A DNA stretch of 64,000 nt from positions 2,542,001 to 2,606,000 of the forward strand of contig NZ_CP193934.1 of NCBI RefSeq assembly GCF_050859505.1, in the 5' to 3' direction. Of this stretch, positions 1-8,401 are shown piece by piece. Source of the DNA: Marinirhabdus sp050859505. Lineage in GTDB: Bacteria; Bacteroidota; Bacteroidia; Flavobacteriales; Flavobacteriaceae. The notes beneath the pieces are model-generated. The model was not told the DNA's origin and searched no databases. It saw only the letters and a list, made by a program, of their open reading frames with translations. Position numbers and translations under genes: made by a program. Positions within the stretch are counted from its first letter, which is position 1. Every line of letters starts with the position of its first letter.

Positions 1-1911
1 TATGCCACTGTGAAACGAATTGCAGAGGCAGGTAAAGGCGGTAGAAACTTTTTAGGAGGTATTTCGGCCAAGGATTTGCTGGAAGAAATCACACAAACGG
101 TGATCAATCAGCAAAAGACCAGTCTTCGTATTTTAAGTGATATTGAAAAAAAATTGCAGGGCGAAAACATCTATATGGTAGATGAAACTGAAGTAACCGA
201 AGCCCAAAGTACATTTATTTTAGAGTATTTTATCCGTAAGGTAAGTCCAGCCTTAGTAACTATTATGATTGGAGAATTGGAGCAATTCCCGTCTTTGAAG
301 GACAGTGCAGCTTATCTGGCCGTAAGGATGAAAATGAGCAAGGAAGATAAAACATTTGCAAACAAAGTAAATTACGCCCTTATTGAAATTCCACGAAGCA
401 TAGACCGGTTTATTGTTCTGCCAAACGATGGTGAAAAACAGTACATTATCATTCTGGATGATTTAATTAGATACTGTTTGCAAAATATCTTCAGCATTTT
501 TAAGTACGATACTATTTCGGCACACATGATTAAAATTACACGTGATGCAGAGCTGGATTTAGATAGTGATTTAAGCCGAAGTTTTATCGAAAAAATTTCA
601 AAAAGTGTTAAGAACAGGAGCGTGGGTGACCCAGTTCGTTTTGTGTACGACAAGAGTATTGGCAAAGAAACGCTGCGGTATTTAATGGGAAAAATGGGTG
701 TGGATGATACTGATAGTATTATTCCTGGAGGCCGTTACCACAATCGTCGCGATTATATGGATTTCCCCAGTTTGGGAAGAACAGATTTACAATATGAAAA
801 AATTGCACCCTTGCCCATTAAAGGCTTGAGCTTGCAAGGAAGTTTGTTTCATAAAATTGCCGAAAAAGATTACTTGTTATATGCTCCGTATCAAACCTTC
901 TCCTACGTGGTGAAGTTTCTGCGGGAAGCTGCATTAGACCCAAAAGTAAATTCGATAAAAATAACTATTTACAGACTAGCTGAAGTTTCACACATTGCCA
1001 GCTCGCTTATAAATGCAGCTAAAAACGGAAAAGAAGTTACGGTACAAATTGAACTCCAAGCCCGTTTTGATGAAGCTGCCAATATTAGATATGCAGAACA
1101 AATGCAAAGTGAAGGGGTTCGCTTAATTTTTGGAGTGGCTGGATTAAAAGTACACTGTAAAGCGTGCTTAGTAGAGCGACAGGAAGGTGAAAAACTAAAA
1201 CGCTACGCCTTTGTTTCCACAGGAAATTTTAATGAATCTACGGCGCGTCTCTACACAGATTACACGCTATTTACCGCCAACCAAAAGGTTTGTAAAGAAA
1301 TAAATAAAGTGTTCGATTTTTTTGAAGTGAATTATAAAATTAAGAAATATCGCCACCTCATTGTTTCCCCGCATTACACCCGAAACACACTATACAATCT
1401 CATTGAGACCGAAATTGAGAATAATCGGTTGGGATTGCCAAGCGGCATAAAATTAAAATTAAACAGTCTTTCAGATTTTAAGATGATAGACAAATTGTAT
1501 GATGCAAGCAGAGCAGGAGTAAAGATACAAATGATTGTGCGTGGAATTTGTTGCCTTATTCCCGGAGTGAAGGGAATGAGCGAAAATATTGAAGTGATAA
1601 GCATTGTAGATAAATTTTTGGAACACCCAAGGTTGTTTATTTTTGAAAATAGTGGCGAACAAAAAATGTATATTTCCTCTGCCGATTTTATGGGAAGAAA
1701 TCTCGATAATAGGGTTGAAATTTCTTGTCCTATCTACGATGAAGACATTAAAACCGAAATTAATGATACCTTTTCCATTTGCTGGAACGACAATGTAAAA
1801 GCCAGGGTAATTTCAAAAAAACAAGACAACGCCTACCGAAAGAACAAAAAAGAAAAAATACGCTCGCAGTTTAAAACCTACGAGTATTACCAACAAAAAT
1901 TAAAAGAATAA
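1..1911 (+). CDS. ppk1: Polyphosphate kinase 1, 5' end cut by window edge
   Basis: Makes inorganic polyphosphate from ATP reversibly. The frame is open from base 1, and GTG at 10 is only an internal codon. The N-terminal domain is outside the window (family about 690 residues; 636 seen). Family motifs are present: GLKVHCK with the phosphorylated His (codon at 1153), STGNFNESTARLYTDY, and FLEHPRLFIF with the second active-site His (codon at 1624), followed by SSADFMGRNLDNRVE. The position equivalent to E. coli His454 (19 residues after the first His) is Phe (codon at 1210). The next gene, a Ppx/GppA phosphatase, starts one base after the stop, so synthesis and degradation are probably co-transcribed. 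Confidence 0.95.
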   Translation, partial: YATVKRIAEAGKGGRNFLGGISAKDLLEEITQTVINQQKTSLRILSDIEKKLQGENIYMVDETEVTEAQSTFILEYFIRKVSPALVTIMIGELEQFPSLKDSAAYLAVRMKMSKEDKTFANKVNYALIEIPRSIDRFIVLPNDGEKQYIIILDDLIRYCLQNIFSIFKYDTISAHMIKITRDAELDLDSDLSRSFIEKISKSVKNRSVGDPVRFVYDKSIGKETLRYLMGKMGVDDTDSIIPGGRYHNRRDYMDFPSLGRTDLQYEKIAPLPIKGLSLQGSLFHKIAEKDYLLYAPYQTFSYVVKFLREAALDPKVNSIKITIYRLAEVSHIASSLINAAKNGKEVTVQIELQARFDEAANIRYAEQMQSEGVRLIFGVAGLKVHCKACLVERQEGEKLKRYAFVSTGNFNESTARLYTDYTLFTANQKVCKEINKVFDFFEVNYKIKKYRHLIVSPHYTRNTLYNLIETEIENNRLGLPSGIKLKLNSLSDFKMIDKLYDASRAGVKIQMIVRGICCLIPGVKGMSENIEVISIVDKFLEHPRLFIFENSGEQKMYISSADFMGRNLDNRVEISCPIYDEDIKTEINDTFSICWNDNVKARVISKKQDNAYRKNKKEKIRSQFKTYEYYQQKLKE

Positions 1912-1912
1912 T

Positions 1913-2824
1913 TTGCTGAAAATAGACAAATACGCTGCGATAGATATTGGCTCCAATGCCATACGACTACTCATTGCCACGGTAATTGAAAAAGAAGGAG
2001 TAGAACCCTTATTTAAAAAAACATCACTGGTTAGGGTCCCAATTCGCTTGGGGGCGGATGTATTTTTGGAGGAGAAAATTTCAGAAAAAAACTACCTGCG
2101 TATGGTAGACGCCATGCAGGCTTTTAGCTTGTTAATGAAAAATCATAATGTAGTAACCTATAGAGCCTGCGCGACTTCAGCAATGCGAGAAGCTAGAAAT
2201 GGTAAAGAAATAGCCGATAAAATACTTGAAGAAACAGGTATTAAAATTCATATTATTGATGGTAGAGACGAAGCTGCAATCATCGCTTCAACAGATTTAA
2301 AAGATTTAATTGAAGACAACAAAGTTTTTTTATATGTAGACGTTGGAGGTGGAAGTACCGAATTTACACTCTTCGCCAATGGCAAAAATGTCACCAGCCG
2401 TTCATTTAAATTAGGAACCGTGCGTATCTTAAATGATATGGTTCGTAAATCTATGTGGGATGAAGTACACGATTGGATTGTAGAAAACACTAAAGAGTAT
2501 AAAAAAGTTGAAGTAATAGGTTCTGGTGGCAATATAAACAGCATTTATAAATACAGCGGAAAAAAAATTGGGAAGCCGTTGAGTTATTTCTTTATGGCCA
2601 ATTACTACGAAAAGATAAAAGAGATGACCTATCACGAGCGCATTTTCGAGCTACAAATGAACCCAGACCGTGCAGACGTAATTGTTCCAGCAACACGTAT
2701 TTACCTTTCAGCAATGAAATGGAGCAAAGCAAAAAATATCTTCGTTCCTAAAATTGGACTTGCCGATGGCATTGTAAAAAGCATTTACAACGAGCGCATG
2801 GCAAAAGAATTAGAAGTAAAGTAA
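1913..2824 (+). CDS. ppx: Ppx/GppA-family exopolyphosphatase
   Basis: Sugar-kinase/actin-fold phosphatase, expected to hydrolyse polyphosphate (or pppGpp). It has the phosphate-1 motif AAIDIGSNAIRLL at the N-terminus, the phosphate-2 motif DVGGGSTEF near residue 143, and GSGGN near 202. At 303 residues it is the short single-module form (about 300 residues), without the extra C-terminal domain of E. coli Ppx. The start is TTG at 1913, one base after the ppk1 stop. No ATG lies nearby and the conserved N-terminus begins within eight residues, which supports TTG. Exopolyphosphatase rather than pppGpp phosphatase is inferred from the ppk1 linkage. Confidence 0.9.
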   Translation: MLKIDKYAAIDIGSNAIRLLIATVIEKEGVEPLFKKTSLVRVPIRLGADVFLEEKISEKNYLRMVDAMQAFSLLMKNHNVVTYRACATSAMREARNGKEIADKILEETGIKIHIIDGRDEAAIIASTDLKDLIEDNKVFLYVDVGGGSTEFTLFANGKNVTSRSFKLGTVRILNDMVRKSMWDEVHDWIVENTKEYKKVEVIGSGGNINSIYKYSGKKIGKPLSYFFMANYYEKIKEMTYHERIFELQMNPDRADVIVPATRIYLSAMKWSKAKNIFVPKIGLADGIVKSIYNERMAKELEVK

Positions 2825-2874
2825 AAATTTCAACCTACTTATATAATCCGGATGAGCAACGATACTTTGAACAC

Positions 2875-3201
2875 ATGAATTGGATACTTTTAATAGTGGC
2901 TGGACTTTTTGAAGTGGCTTTTGCCGCCTGCCTGGGAAAGGCAAAAGAAACCACAGGTACAGAAGCTACCTTCTGGTATGTGGGATTTTTGCTGGCATTA
3001 TCCATAAGTATGCTTTTGCTCATTAAAGCAACGCAACAATTACCTATAGGTACCGCATATGCTGTCTGGACTGGAATAGGTGCTGTAGGCACGGTGCTTT
3101 TAGGGATATTCCTATTTAAAGAACCGGCTACATTTTGGCGCATGTTCTTTATTAGCACATTAATACTATCGATAGTTGGGTTGAAAGTGGTGTCGAATTA
3201 A
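2875..3201 (+). CDS. SMR-family exporter, SugE/Gdx type
   Basis: Four-helix inner-membrane exporter of 108 residues, the usual SMR length. The essential proton/substrate Glu is at position 13 (GLFEVAFA). The loop reading LPIGTAYAVWTGIGAVGT is typical of the SugE/Gdx branch, which exports guanidinium, rather than of the EmrE multidrug branch. The branch is assigned from this motif by eye. Gdx genes are often controlled by guanidine riboswitches, but only about 50 bp separate it from ppx and no such structure is visible. It may be read through from ppk1-ppx. It converges on miaE. Confidence 0.85.
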   Translation: MNWILLIVAGLFEVAFAACLGKAKETTGTEATFWYVGFLLALSISMLLLIKATQQLPIGTAYAVWTGIGAVGTVLLGIFLFKEPATFWRMFFISTLILSIVGLKVVSN

Positions 3202-3250
3202 ATTTCACTAAAAACCCATAGAAACTAACAGGAACGAGTAAATTATTAAA

Positions 3251-3862
3251 TTAGCCGTGCATAGTTTCTTGCGTTCCCAAATCTTTCATTACTTGTGCTT
3301 CAAAAGCTAGTAATTCCTGCCATTTTTTATCTACTTCTTTTCGGTCGCCGTAGTGTCTGGCAAATCCTAGAAACATGGTGTAATGATTGGCTTCACTTAC
3401 CATTAGATTCCGGTAAAACTCGGCTAGTTTTTTGTCTTCCAATTGTTCACTTAGCAATCTGAAACGTTCACAACTTCTACCTTCTATTAAGGCAGCATAT
3501 AATAGGCGATGTACCAACTGTATCGTGCGACTGCCTCCTTTTGGAAAGAATTTTAAAAGGGCAATTACATACTCGTCTTTGCGATCACGACCCATGATCC
3601 AACCACGTTCTACTATTTTATCGTGCACCATTTTAAAATGACTAATCTCTTCTTTTACTAGCAATACCATTTCTTGTACTAGCTCGGTATATTCGGGAAA
3701 AGAGACGATTAAAGAAATAGCCGTAGAAGCCGCCTTTTGTTCACAATAGGCGTGATCTGTAAGAATTTCCTCAATGTTTTTTTCTACAATATTCACCCAA
3801 CGCGGATCTGTAGGAAGTTTGAGGCCTAGCATTTTTATAGAATTTTCTTCTTTACTTTTCAT
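3251..3862 (-). CDS. miaE: tRNA-(ms2io6A37) hydroxylase MiaE
   Basis: Ferritin-like di-iron monooxygenase that hydroxylates the isopentenyl group of ms2i6A at tRNA position 37. The 203-residue protein carries all six expected ligands: E41, E72 with H75 (EEISH), E127 (ALIEGRS), and E157 with H160 (SEANH). The ATG at 3862 is used; an internal Met at residue 11 is a possible later start. It is probably transcribed alone: it ends against the SMR gene and lies about 50 bp downstream of the dnaX stop. Confidence 0.9.
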   Translation of the reverse strand: MKSKEENSIKMLGLKLPTDPRWVNIVEKNIEEILTDHAYCEQKAASTAISLIVSFPEYTELVQEMVLLVKEEISHFKMVHDKIVERGWIMGRDRKDEYVIALLKFFPKGGSRTIQLVHRLLYAALIEGRSCERFRLLSEQLEDKKLAEFYRNLMVSEANHYTMFLGFARHYGDRKEVDKKWQELLAFEAQVMKDLGTQETMHG

Positions 3863-3893
3863 TAGTGCAACTAATTAATTTCTTGTATGTAGA

Positions 3894-3909
3894 CTGAGCG
3901 GAGTCGACG
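3894..3909 (-). repeat. Copy of the CTTCGA...CTCAG dispersed repeat family
   Basis: Read on the minus strand this is GTCGACTCCGCTCAGT, a short form of the repeat seen at 24689. It sits immediately after the dnaX stop codon, in the gap between dnaX and miaE. Confidence 0.45.
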
Positions 3910-3910
3910 T

Positions 3911-5734
3911 CTAAATCTCCAAATCAAATTCCTGACGTAACTTATCTATCAGCGGATTTTTTTCCATCAATTTTTCAAATTTTTCTTTTGAAGTGTAAGC
4001 ATAGCGTTTAATTTCAGCTTCGTTAACTTCTATAGAAAGGTCTACATTGTAATTGTTCAATTGTTCACGAAGAAATCCTAACAATTTATGTCTGGCGCGC
4101 TCCACTTCGGTTTTAATGGTGTTATTAGGAAATTCGAGATGCAGTAATGTACCTTCCAATTTTGGAACGCCCATAGACAAATGCGAGTGTAGGTTGTGAT
4201 TGCCTTCATCACTCATTTTCTGGTTGTACTCGTTCCAGGCGGCAAGCATGGCCTCCTCTGTGAAATCTTCGGTGGGAAGGTTTTTTTGATCGGGTAATTT
4301 TGCAACCAGTTCTTTCTGTAAATCTTTCTTTTTCCGAATACTTTTTAAGGAAAGTGCCGAAACTTTTTCAGCATTACGTTCCGCTAGAATTTGTGGTCTG
4401 TCTACAACACGTTTTGGTTTTTCTTCGGTTGAAGTAGGTTCAGTAATTTTTTCTTCAGGAGTACGTTCAGAAGAATTTTCAGCTACGGGTTTGTGTGCTA
4501 CATTTTCAGTTGGAGTGGTTTTTAAATCTTCTTCAATAAGTTTTTTATGAGTAGCGACAGGTTGTTTTTCCAGTTTAGAAATATCGAGTTCTTCTTTAAC
4601 TACCGGTAGTACATCTTTAAAATGGGAGGGAGGTAATACAAAGCGTTCTCCGTTTAGACTAGACTTTTTTTTTTCGTCTTTAGCCGTAAGAGAGGCTAAT
4701 TGCAGTAAACAAAGTTCTACTAACAGGCGCTGATTTCGGCTAGTTTTGTATTTCAGGTCACAGGTATTTGCGATGTCAATACCTTCGATTAAAAACGGTG
4801 CTGTTGTTTTTTGAGATTGCTCAAAATACATGGCTTTCACTTGTTCACCTACTTCTAAGAGTGCAATGGTTTCCTGATTTTTGCATACGAGTAAATCTCT
4901 AAAGTGGGAGGCAAGCCCCATCACAAAATGATGTCCGTCAAACCCTTTGGAAAGTATCTCGTTATAAGCCACCAATACTTGCGGAATATTATTTTCCAGT
5001 AATAAATCTGTAATGCTGAAATAATAGGTGTAATCCAACACATTCAAGTTTTCGGTAACGGCTTCCCTGGTAAGAGTATTTCCGCTGAAACTCACCACAC
5101 GATCAAAAATTGAAAGTGCATCACGCAAAGCGCCATCTGCTTTTTGAGCAATTACATGTAAGGCGTCATCTTCGGCTTGGATACCTTCGGCTTTAGCTAC
5201 TCCAGCTAGATGCCCCTTAATATCCTGAACAGTAATTCTTCTGAAATCGAAAATCTGACAACGCGACAGAATGGTTGGGATTATTTTATGCTTTTCGGTA
5301 GTTGCTAAAATAAAAATAGCGTGTTTGGGTGGCTCTTCTAAGGTCTTCAAAAAAGCGTTAAATGCGGCAGAAGATAACATATGTACCTCATCGATAATAT
5401 ATACTTTGTAATTTCCAACCTGCGGTGGGATACGAACCTGGTCTATCAGGCTTCTAATATCGTCTACAGAATTGTTAGAAGCAGCATCCAATTCAAAAAT
5501 ATTAAATGCGAAATCTTCATCTTCCCGTTCGGTTCCGTCCTGATTAATTTTTTTGGCTAGAATCCGTGCACAGGTGGTTTTTCCTACACCACGTGGCCCG
5601 GTAAATAGAAGGGCTTGCGCCAAGTGGTTGTTTTCTATGGCGTTTTCCAACGTATTGGTAATCGCTTGTTGGCCTACAACGTCTTTAAAAACGGTAGGTC
5701 TGTACTTTCGGGCTGATACTATAAAATGTTCCAT
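3911..5734 (-). CDS. dnaX: DNA polymerase III subunit gamma/tau
   Basis: Clamp-loader ATPase of the replisome. From the ATG at 5734 the protein is 607 residues and begins MEHFIVSARKYRP, the conserved DnaX N-terminus; the open frame extends further upstream but is not conserved. Walker A is GPRGVGKTT (about residues 46-54), Walker B IIDEVHML, sensor 1 LATTEKHKI, and the SRC of ILSRCQIFDF provides the arginine finger. The segment between Walker A and ELDAASNNS normally carries four zinc-binding cysteines; here it reads INQDGTEREDEDFAFNIF and has none. A charged linker (about 385-480) precedes a C-terminal tau-like region. No frameshift site for a short gamma form was noticed. Confidence 0.95.
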   Translation of the reverse strand: MEHFIVSARKYRPTVFKDVVGQQAITNTLENAIENNHLAQALLFTGPRGVGKTTCARILAKKINQDGTEREDEDFAFNIFELDAASNNSVDDIRSLIDQVRIPPQVGNYKVYIIDEVHMLSSAAFNAFLKTLEEPPKHAIFILATTEKHKIIPTILSRCQIFDFRRITVQDIKGHLAGVAKAEGIQAEDDALHVIAQKADGALRDALSIFDRVVSFSGNTLTREAVTENLNVLDYTYYFSITDLLLENNIPQVLVAYNEILSKGFDGHHFVMGLASHFRDLLVCKNQETIALLEVGEQVKAMYFEQSQKTTAPFLIEGIDIANTCDLKYKTSRNQRLLVELCLLQLASLTAKDEKKKSSLNGERFVLPPSHFKDVLPVVKEELDISKLEKQPVATHKKLIEEDLKTTPTENVAHKPVAENSSERTPEEKITEPTSTEEKPKRVVDRPQILAERNAEKVSALSLKSIRKKKDLQKELVAKLPDQKNLPTEDFTEEAMLAAWNEYNQKMSDEGNHNLHSHLSMGVPKLEGTLLHLEFPNNTIKTEVERARHKLLGFLREQLNNYNVDLSIEVNEAEIKRYAYTSKEKFEKLMEKNPLIDKLRQEFDLEI

Positions 5735-5815
5735 AGAAGTAAACAAATATAAGTATGCGGGTTTACTTTTTGAAAAATACAACAGGGCTTTTTACGCTAT
5801 TTATTAACATTGGGT

Positions 5816-5823
5816 TACTTTTG
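5816..5823 (+). promoter_or_regulatory. -7 element of the rnpB promoter
   Basis: TACTTTTG matches the Bacteroidota -7 consensus TAnnTTTG. It ends about five bases before the first base of the RNase P P1 helix (5828), which is the expected start-site distance. The -33 element is not clear. Confidence 0.65.
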
Positions 5824-5827
5824 CAGC

Positions 5828-6153
5828 AGCAGGCCGCCTTATCGCTCCAATTAGTTTTGAAGAGGAAAGTCCGGACACCATAGGGAAGCATAGCGGCTAA
5901 CGGCCGTCGTTTATTGGTTACCGAGCGTAGTCGAGGTGCCAATAGAAAGGACAAGTGCAACAGAAAGAATGTACAGGTAATGCTGTAGTGAAACCAGGTA
6001 AACTCTATGCGGTGAAATGCCACGTATACCAGCGTCAAGGGTTCCCGCCCGTGCTGGAGGGTAGGCAGATAGAATGTTGTAGTAATACAGCATCCAGATA
6101 AATGATAAGGGCGTTACTTAGGTAGCGTACAGAATCCGGCTTATAGGCCTGCT
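5828..6153 (+). ncRNA. rnpB: RNase P RNA (class A)
   Basis: Catalytic RNA that removes 5' leaders from tRNA precursors. Diagnostic core segments are GAGGAAAGTCCGGACACC near the 5' end, GCAACAGAAAGAATGTACAGG in the middle and ACAGAATCCGGCTTATAGG near the 3' end. P1 forms between AGCAGGCC (5828-5835) and GGCCTGCT (6146-6153), followed by a T run that can serve as terminator. Length is about 326 nt. A helix arm at 5913-5943 contains a dispersed-repeat-like sequence. The 3' end overlaps the last codons of the opposing gene at 6141-6533. Confidence 0.95.
5913..5943 (+). repeat. Repeat-like hairpin inside a variable arm of RNase P RNA
   Basis: ATTGG and CCAAT close a helix around CCGAGCGTAGTCGAGGT. 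The reverse complement of this core (CCTCGACTACGCTCGG) resembles the dispersed repeats seen near 3894, 24627 and 24689. Confidence 0.5.
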
Positions 6154-6533
6154 TTTTTTAAATAATTTTCTAGAAATTCTTCGGCCCAGATTTCTGCTTC
6201 TTCTAGGGTGTCAAAAATTTCAAAAACACCACTATAAAATTGCCGCTCGAATAATACGACTTCCTTAGATGTTTTTTTAGGGGCAACCACTAAAAGCGCA
6301 ATAAGGTTTGGATGCTTTTTCGAACTTAGCAAATTAGGATCTATGGTATAATCTTTTACACGATTGGCGATAGATATAAAAGGTTTGTCTTGGTAATAGA
6401 ATGAAAATATTTCAAAAAGTTGATCAAGTTTTGTGGCATCCAAGATAACACCTTCGGCAATCGTAGAAACGGCAAAATGCTCTTGAATGTTAATTGTACA
6501 AAATCCTAAATCTATTATTTTTTCGGGAGTCAT
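6141..6533 (-). CDS. Small protein of unknown function, tandem paralogue A
   Basis: A 130-residue cytosolic protein not recognised as a characterised family. It is clearly homologous to the next gene upstream (6589-6966): both share VST-hEGVhhD, the LxxLxEIF-hY segment, the IANRxxDYT-hxP segment and an acidic C-terminal helix with a conserved Trp. The start was set at ATG 6533 (MTPEKIIDLGF) because the shared domain begins soon after; the open frame extends to 6626 but would overlap the upstream gene. The final codons (KKAGL, stop) lie opposite the 3' strand of the RNase P P1 helix, a tail-to-tail overlap of 13 bases. A STAS-like fold is a guess from the short alpha/beta layout. Confidence 0.7.
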   Translation of the reverse strand: MTPEKIIDLGFCTINIQEHFAVSTIAEGVILDATKLDQLFEIFSFYYQDKPFISIANRVKDYTIDPNLLSSKKHPNLIALLVVAPKKTSKEVVLFERQFYSGVFEIFDTLEEAEIWAEEFLENYLKKAGL

Positions 6534-6588
6534 ATATTCACCTTTGGGCCATGGAAAAGATACTGAAAATAAAGATAATCTAAGTAAT

Positions 6589-6966
6589 TTACAGCAATTG
6601 TTGTATCCAATTTTCGCACTCTTCAAAAGTAAAAAATGCTTCCAATGGTTTTCTGAAAAAAGGTTTGGTAAAATTTGCTGTTTTGTAGTTTGTTTCAGAA
6701 TAGCAAAGTACTGCCATGCCCACCATATGTTCTATTGCCGTTGCATTTGTATAACAAATGGGGTTTACAGTATAATCATTTTGTCTGTTAGCAATAAAAC
6801 CGAAAGGCCTATCATTAAAATATAGGGCAAAAATCTCTTCTAACTGTTCCAGCTGCGGGGTGTCAAAGAGTACTCCTTCATGGACAGTAGAAACAATAAG
6901 ATTTTCATAGATGGTAAGCGTAGTAAAATTTAAAGAAATTGATTTGTGAGGGGATTTTGTATTCAT
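6589..6966 (-). CDS. Small protein of unknown function, tandem paralogue B
   Basis: A 125-residue protein homologous to the gene at 6141-6533, 55 bp upstream of it and in the same orientation, so a tandem duplication. It has no signal peptide or membrane helix. Conserved features are the central EEIFALYFNDRPF and FIANRQNDYTVNP segments and the C-terminal FTFEECENWIQQLL. Function is unknown. The pair is probably one operon reading toward rnpB. Confidence 0.75.
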   Translation of the reverse strand: MNTKSPHKSISLNFTTLTIYENLIVSTVHEGVLFDTPQLEQLEEIFALYFNDRPFGFIANRQNDYTVNPICYTNATAIEHMVGMAVLCYSETNYKTANFTKPFFRKPLEAFFTFEECENWIQQLL

Positions 6967-7077
6967 TTTTTGCGTGAGAAATCGAATTTTGAATTAAATG
7001 GAAACCAATAGATTTTCCCAAAAATTTTGAGATTTAAATAATTTTGTTTCGGGCACTTCGGAGGTCATATACTATGT

Positions 7078-7611
7078 TTATGCAAAAAAACTAAACACCG
7101 AACTACCATATTTTCTAGCTTCTTGAAAACGAGTAACTTCACTTAAACTTATGTGTTTGGTGTGTTCAATGATAAGTAATCCGTCAGGGTTTAACAAATT
7201 ATTCTGAAAGATATTTTCTACCAAATCTGCTAGTGTCTGAAATTCAAAATTATAAGGTGGATCGGAAAAAATTACGTCGAACGCGGGATGAGACATTTGA
7301 GTATATTTAAAAACATCGCTCTTTAGTGCACTTATATTGAAAGACAACTCATCCGAAATTTGTTGAATATATTTTACGCAACCATAATGTGCATCCACAC
7401 TGGTAATGTCTTCACAACCACGTGAAGCAAATTCAAAACTAATGTTACCAGTTCCGGCAAAAAGATCTAAAAAGCGAACTTCAGGAAAGTATATTTGATG
7501 GTTTAGGATATTAAAAAGGGCTTCTTTGGCAAAATCTGTCGTAGGACGAACAGGTAGGTTTTTGGGAGCCATTAATCTTTTACCTTTATAAGTGCCAGAA
7601 ATTATTCGCAT
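7078..7611 (-). CDS. rsmD: 16S rRNA (guanine(966)-N(2))-methyltransferase RsmD
   Basis: Class I SAM methyltransferase acting on G966 of 16S rRNA. It starts with the family signature MRIISGTYKGKRL. The SAM motif is FLDLFAGTGNISFE (near residue 50) and the catalytic motif is SDPPYNF (near 117). At 177 residues it has the normal length. The ATG at 7611 directly abuts the stop codon of the DUF3822 gene (7612), so the two are translated from one transcript. Confidence 0.93.
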   Translation of the reverse strand: MRIISGTYKGKRLMAPKNLPVRPTTDFAKEALFNILNHQIYFPEVRFLDLFAGTGNISFEFASRGCEDITSVDAHYGCVKYIQQISDELSFNISALKSDVFKYTQMSHPAFDVIFSDPPYNFEFQTLADLVENIFQNNLLNPDGLLIIEHTKHISLSEVTRFQEARKYGSSVFSFFA

Positions 7612-8361
7612 TTAAAAACAATTTTTTAGTAAGAGTTGTTGATGGGGTTTTCGTTGTGTAATGGTAAGAGGATTTACAACTTCTAGTACTGCAATATTCC
7701 TGATGTAGGTATAGAGCATAGCGAAGTTTGGATCGTTTTCTTCAATATCTCCCAGTACTTTAGTTTCTATTACATCGGCTGTAAGGTCTAATTGTTCTAG
7801 AGCAAATAGCACATAATAGGCAAGATCTTCTGGCGTCCTGTACGTATAAGAGTTACAGAGAACAAGCGCACCATCTTTAAGAATCACCAAGTCAAAATGG
7901 TTTGTATAAACCTGAATATAGGCTCGAGTGGTACTATTTGAAGGTTCCTTCTCTAGGACATATTGCAATAATATGGTAGCGGCATGGTAGTATTGAAAGC
8001 TTCCAAATGTCTCAAAAAGATAGTTGTTTATATTAATAAAAGGAACATACACAATATGTAACTTTTGTAACGCTAGTGTATCATAAGCAAGGTAATCCCC
8101 GGATAATATTTTTGAATTAAACTTTAGATACTCGCTCAATCTGTTTTTATCAAATAGCGAATCTGGGACTAGGGTATAGGTAGTATTGGCATAAATAATA
8201 GAGACCTCGTAACATTGATTAATAATTTCATTGGTCTCAATTTCTTTCTTTATTTCCAACAATATCTCTTGTGGAGTGTACTGTGAAGTAAATTTTTTTT
8301 CTGAAAAATACACAGCTTCTTTCAACTTTTGAGTTGAAACCAAAAAAGAAAGTCCGGTCAA
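7612..8361 (-). CDS. DUF3822 family protein; start unclear
   Basis: A protein of about 250 residues of unknown function, typically found directly upstream of rsmD in Flavobacteriia, as here. The only conventional start is TTG at 8361 (M-TGLSFLVST). The upstream in-frame codons (8364-8400) read IVDTPYRLSVQVT, which fits my recollection of the family N-terminus (a LSIQVSLTGLSF-like strand), but no ATG, GTG or TTG occurs before the in-frame stop at 8422-8424. Translation may start at a rare codon such as ATA (8400), or the family N-terminus may be shortened. The gap to the preceding gene is only about 40 bases. Confidence 0.8.
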   Translation of the reverse strand: MTGLSFLVSTQKLKEAVYFSEKKFTSQYTPQEILLEIKKEIETNEIINQCYEVSIIYANTTYTLVPDSLFDKNRLSEYLKFNSKILSGDYLAYDTLALQKLHIVYVPFININNYLFETFGSFQYYHAATILLQYVLEKEPSNSTTRAYIQVYTNHFDLVILKDGALVLCNSYTYRTPEDLAYYVLFALEQLDLTADVIETKVLGDIEENDPNFAMLYTYIRNIAVLEVVNPLTITQRKPHQQLLLKNCF

Positions 8362-8401
8362 TGTTACTTGAACGGACAGTCTATAAGGTGTGTCTACTAT
8401 G

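Noticed and set aside
5763..6093. Minus-strand open frames of 60-91 residues across the RNase P region
   Set aside because: They lie wholly on the antisense of the RNase P RNA and show no protein-like composition.
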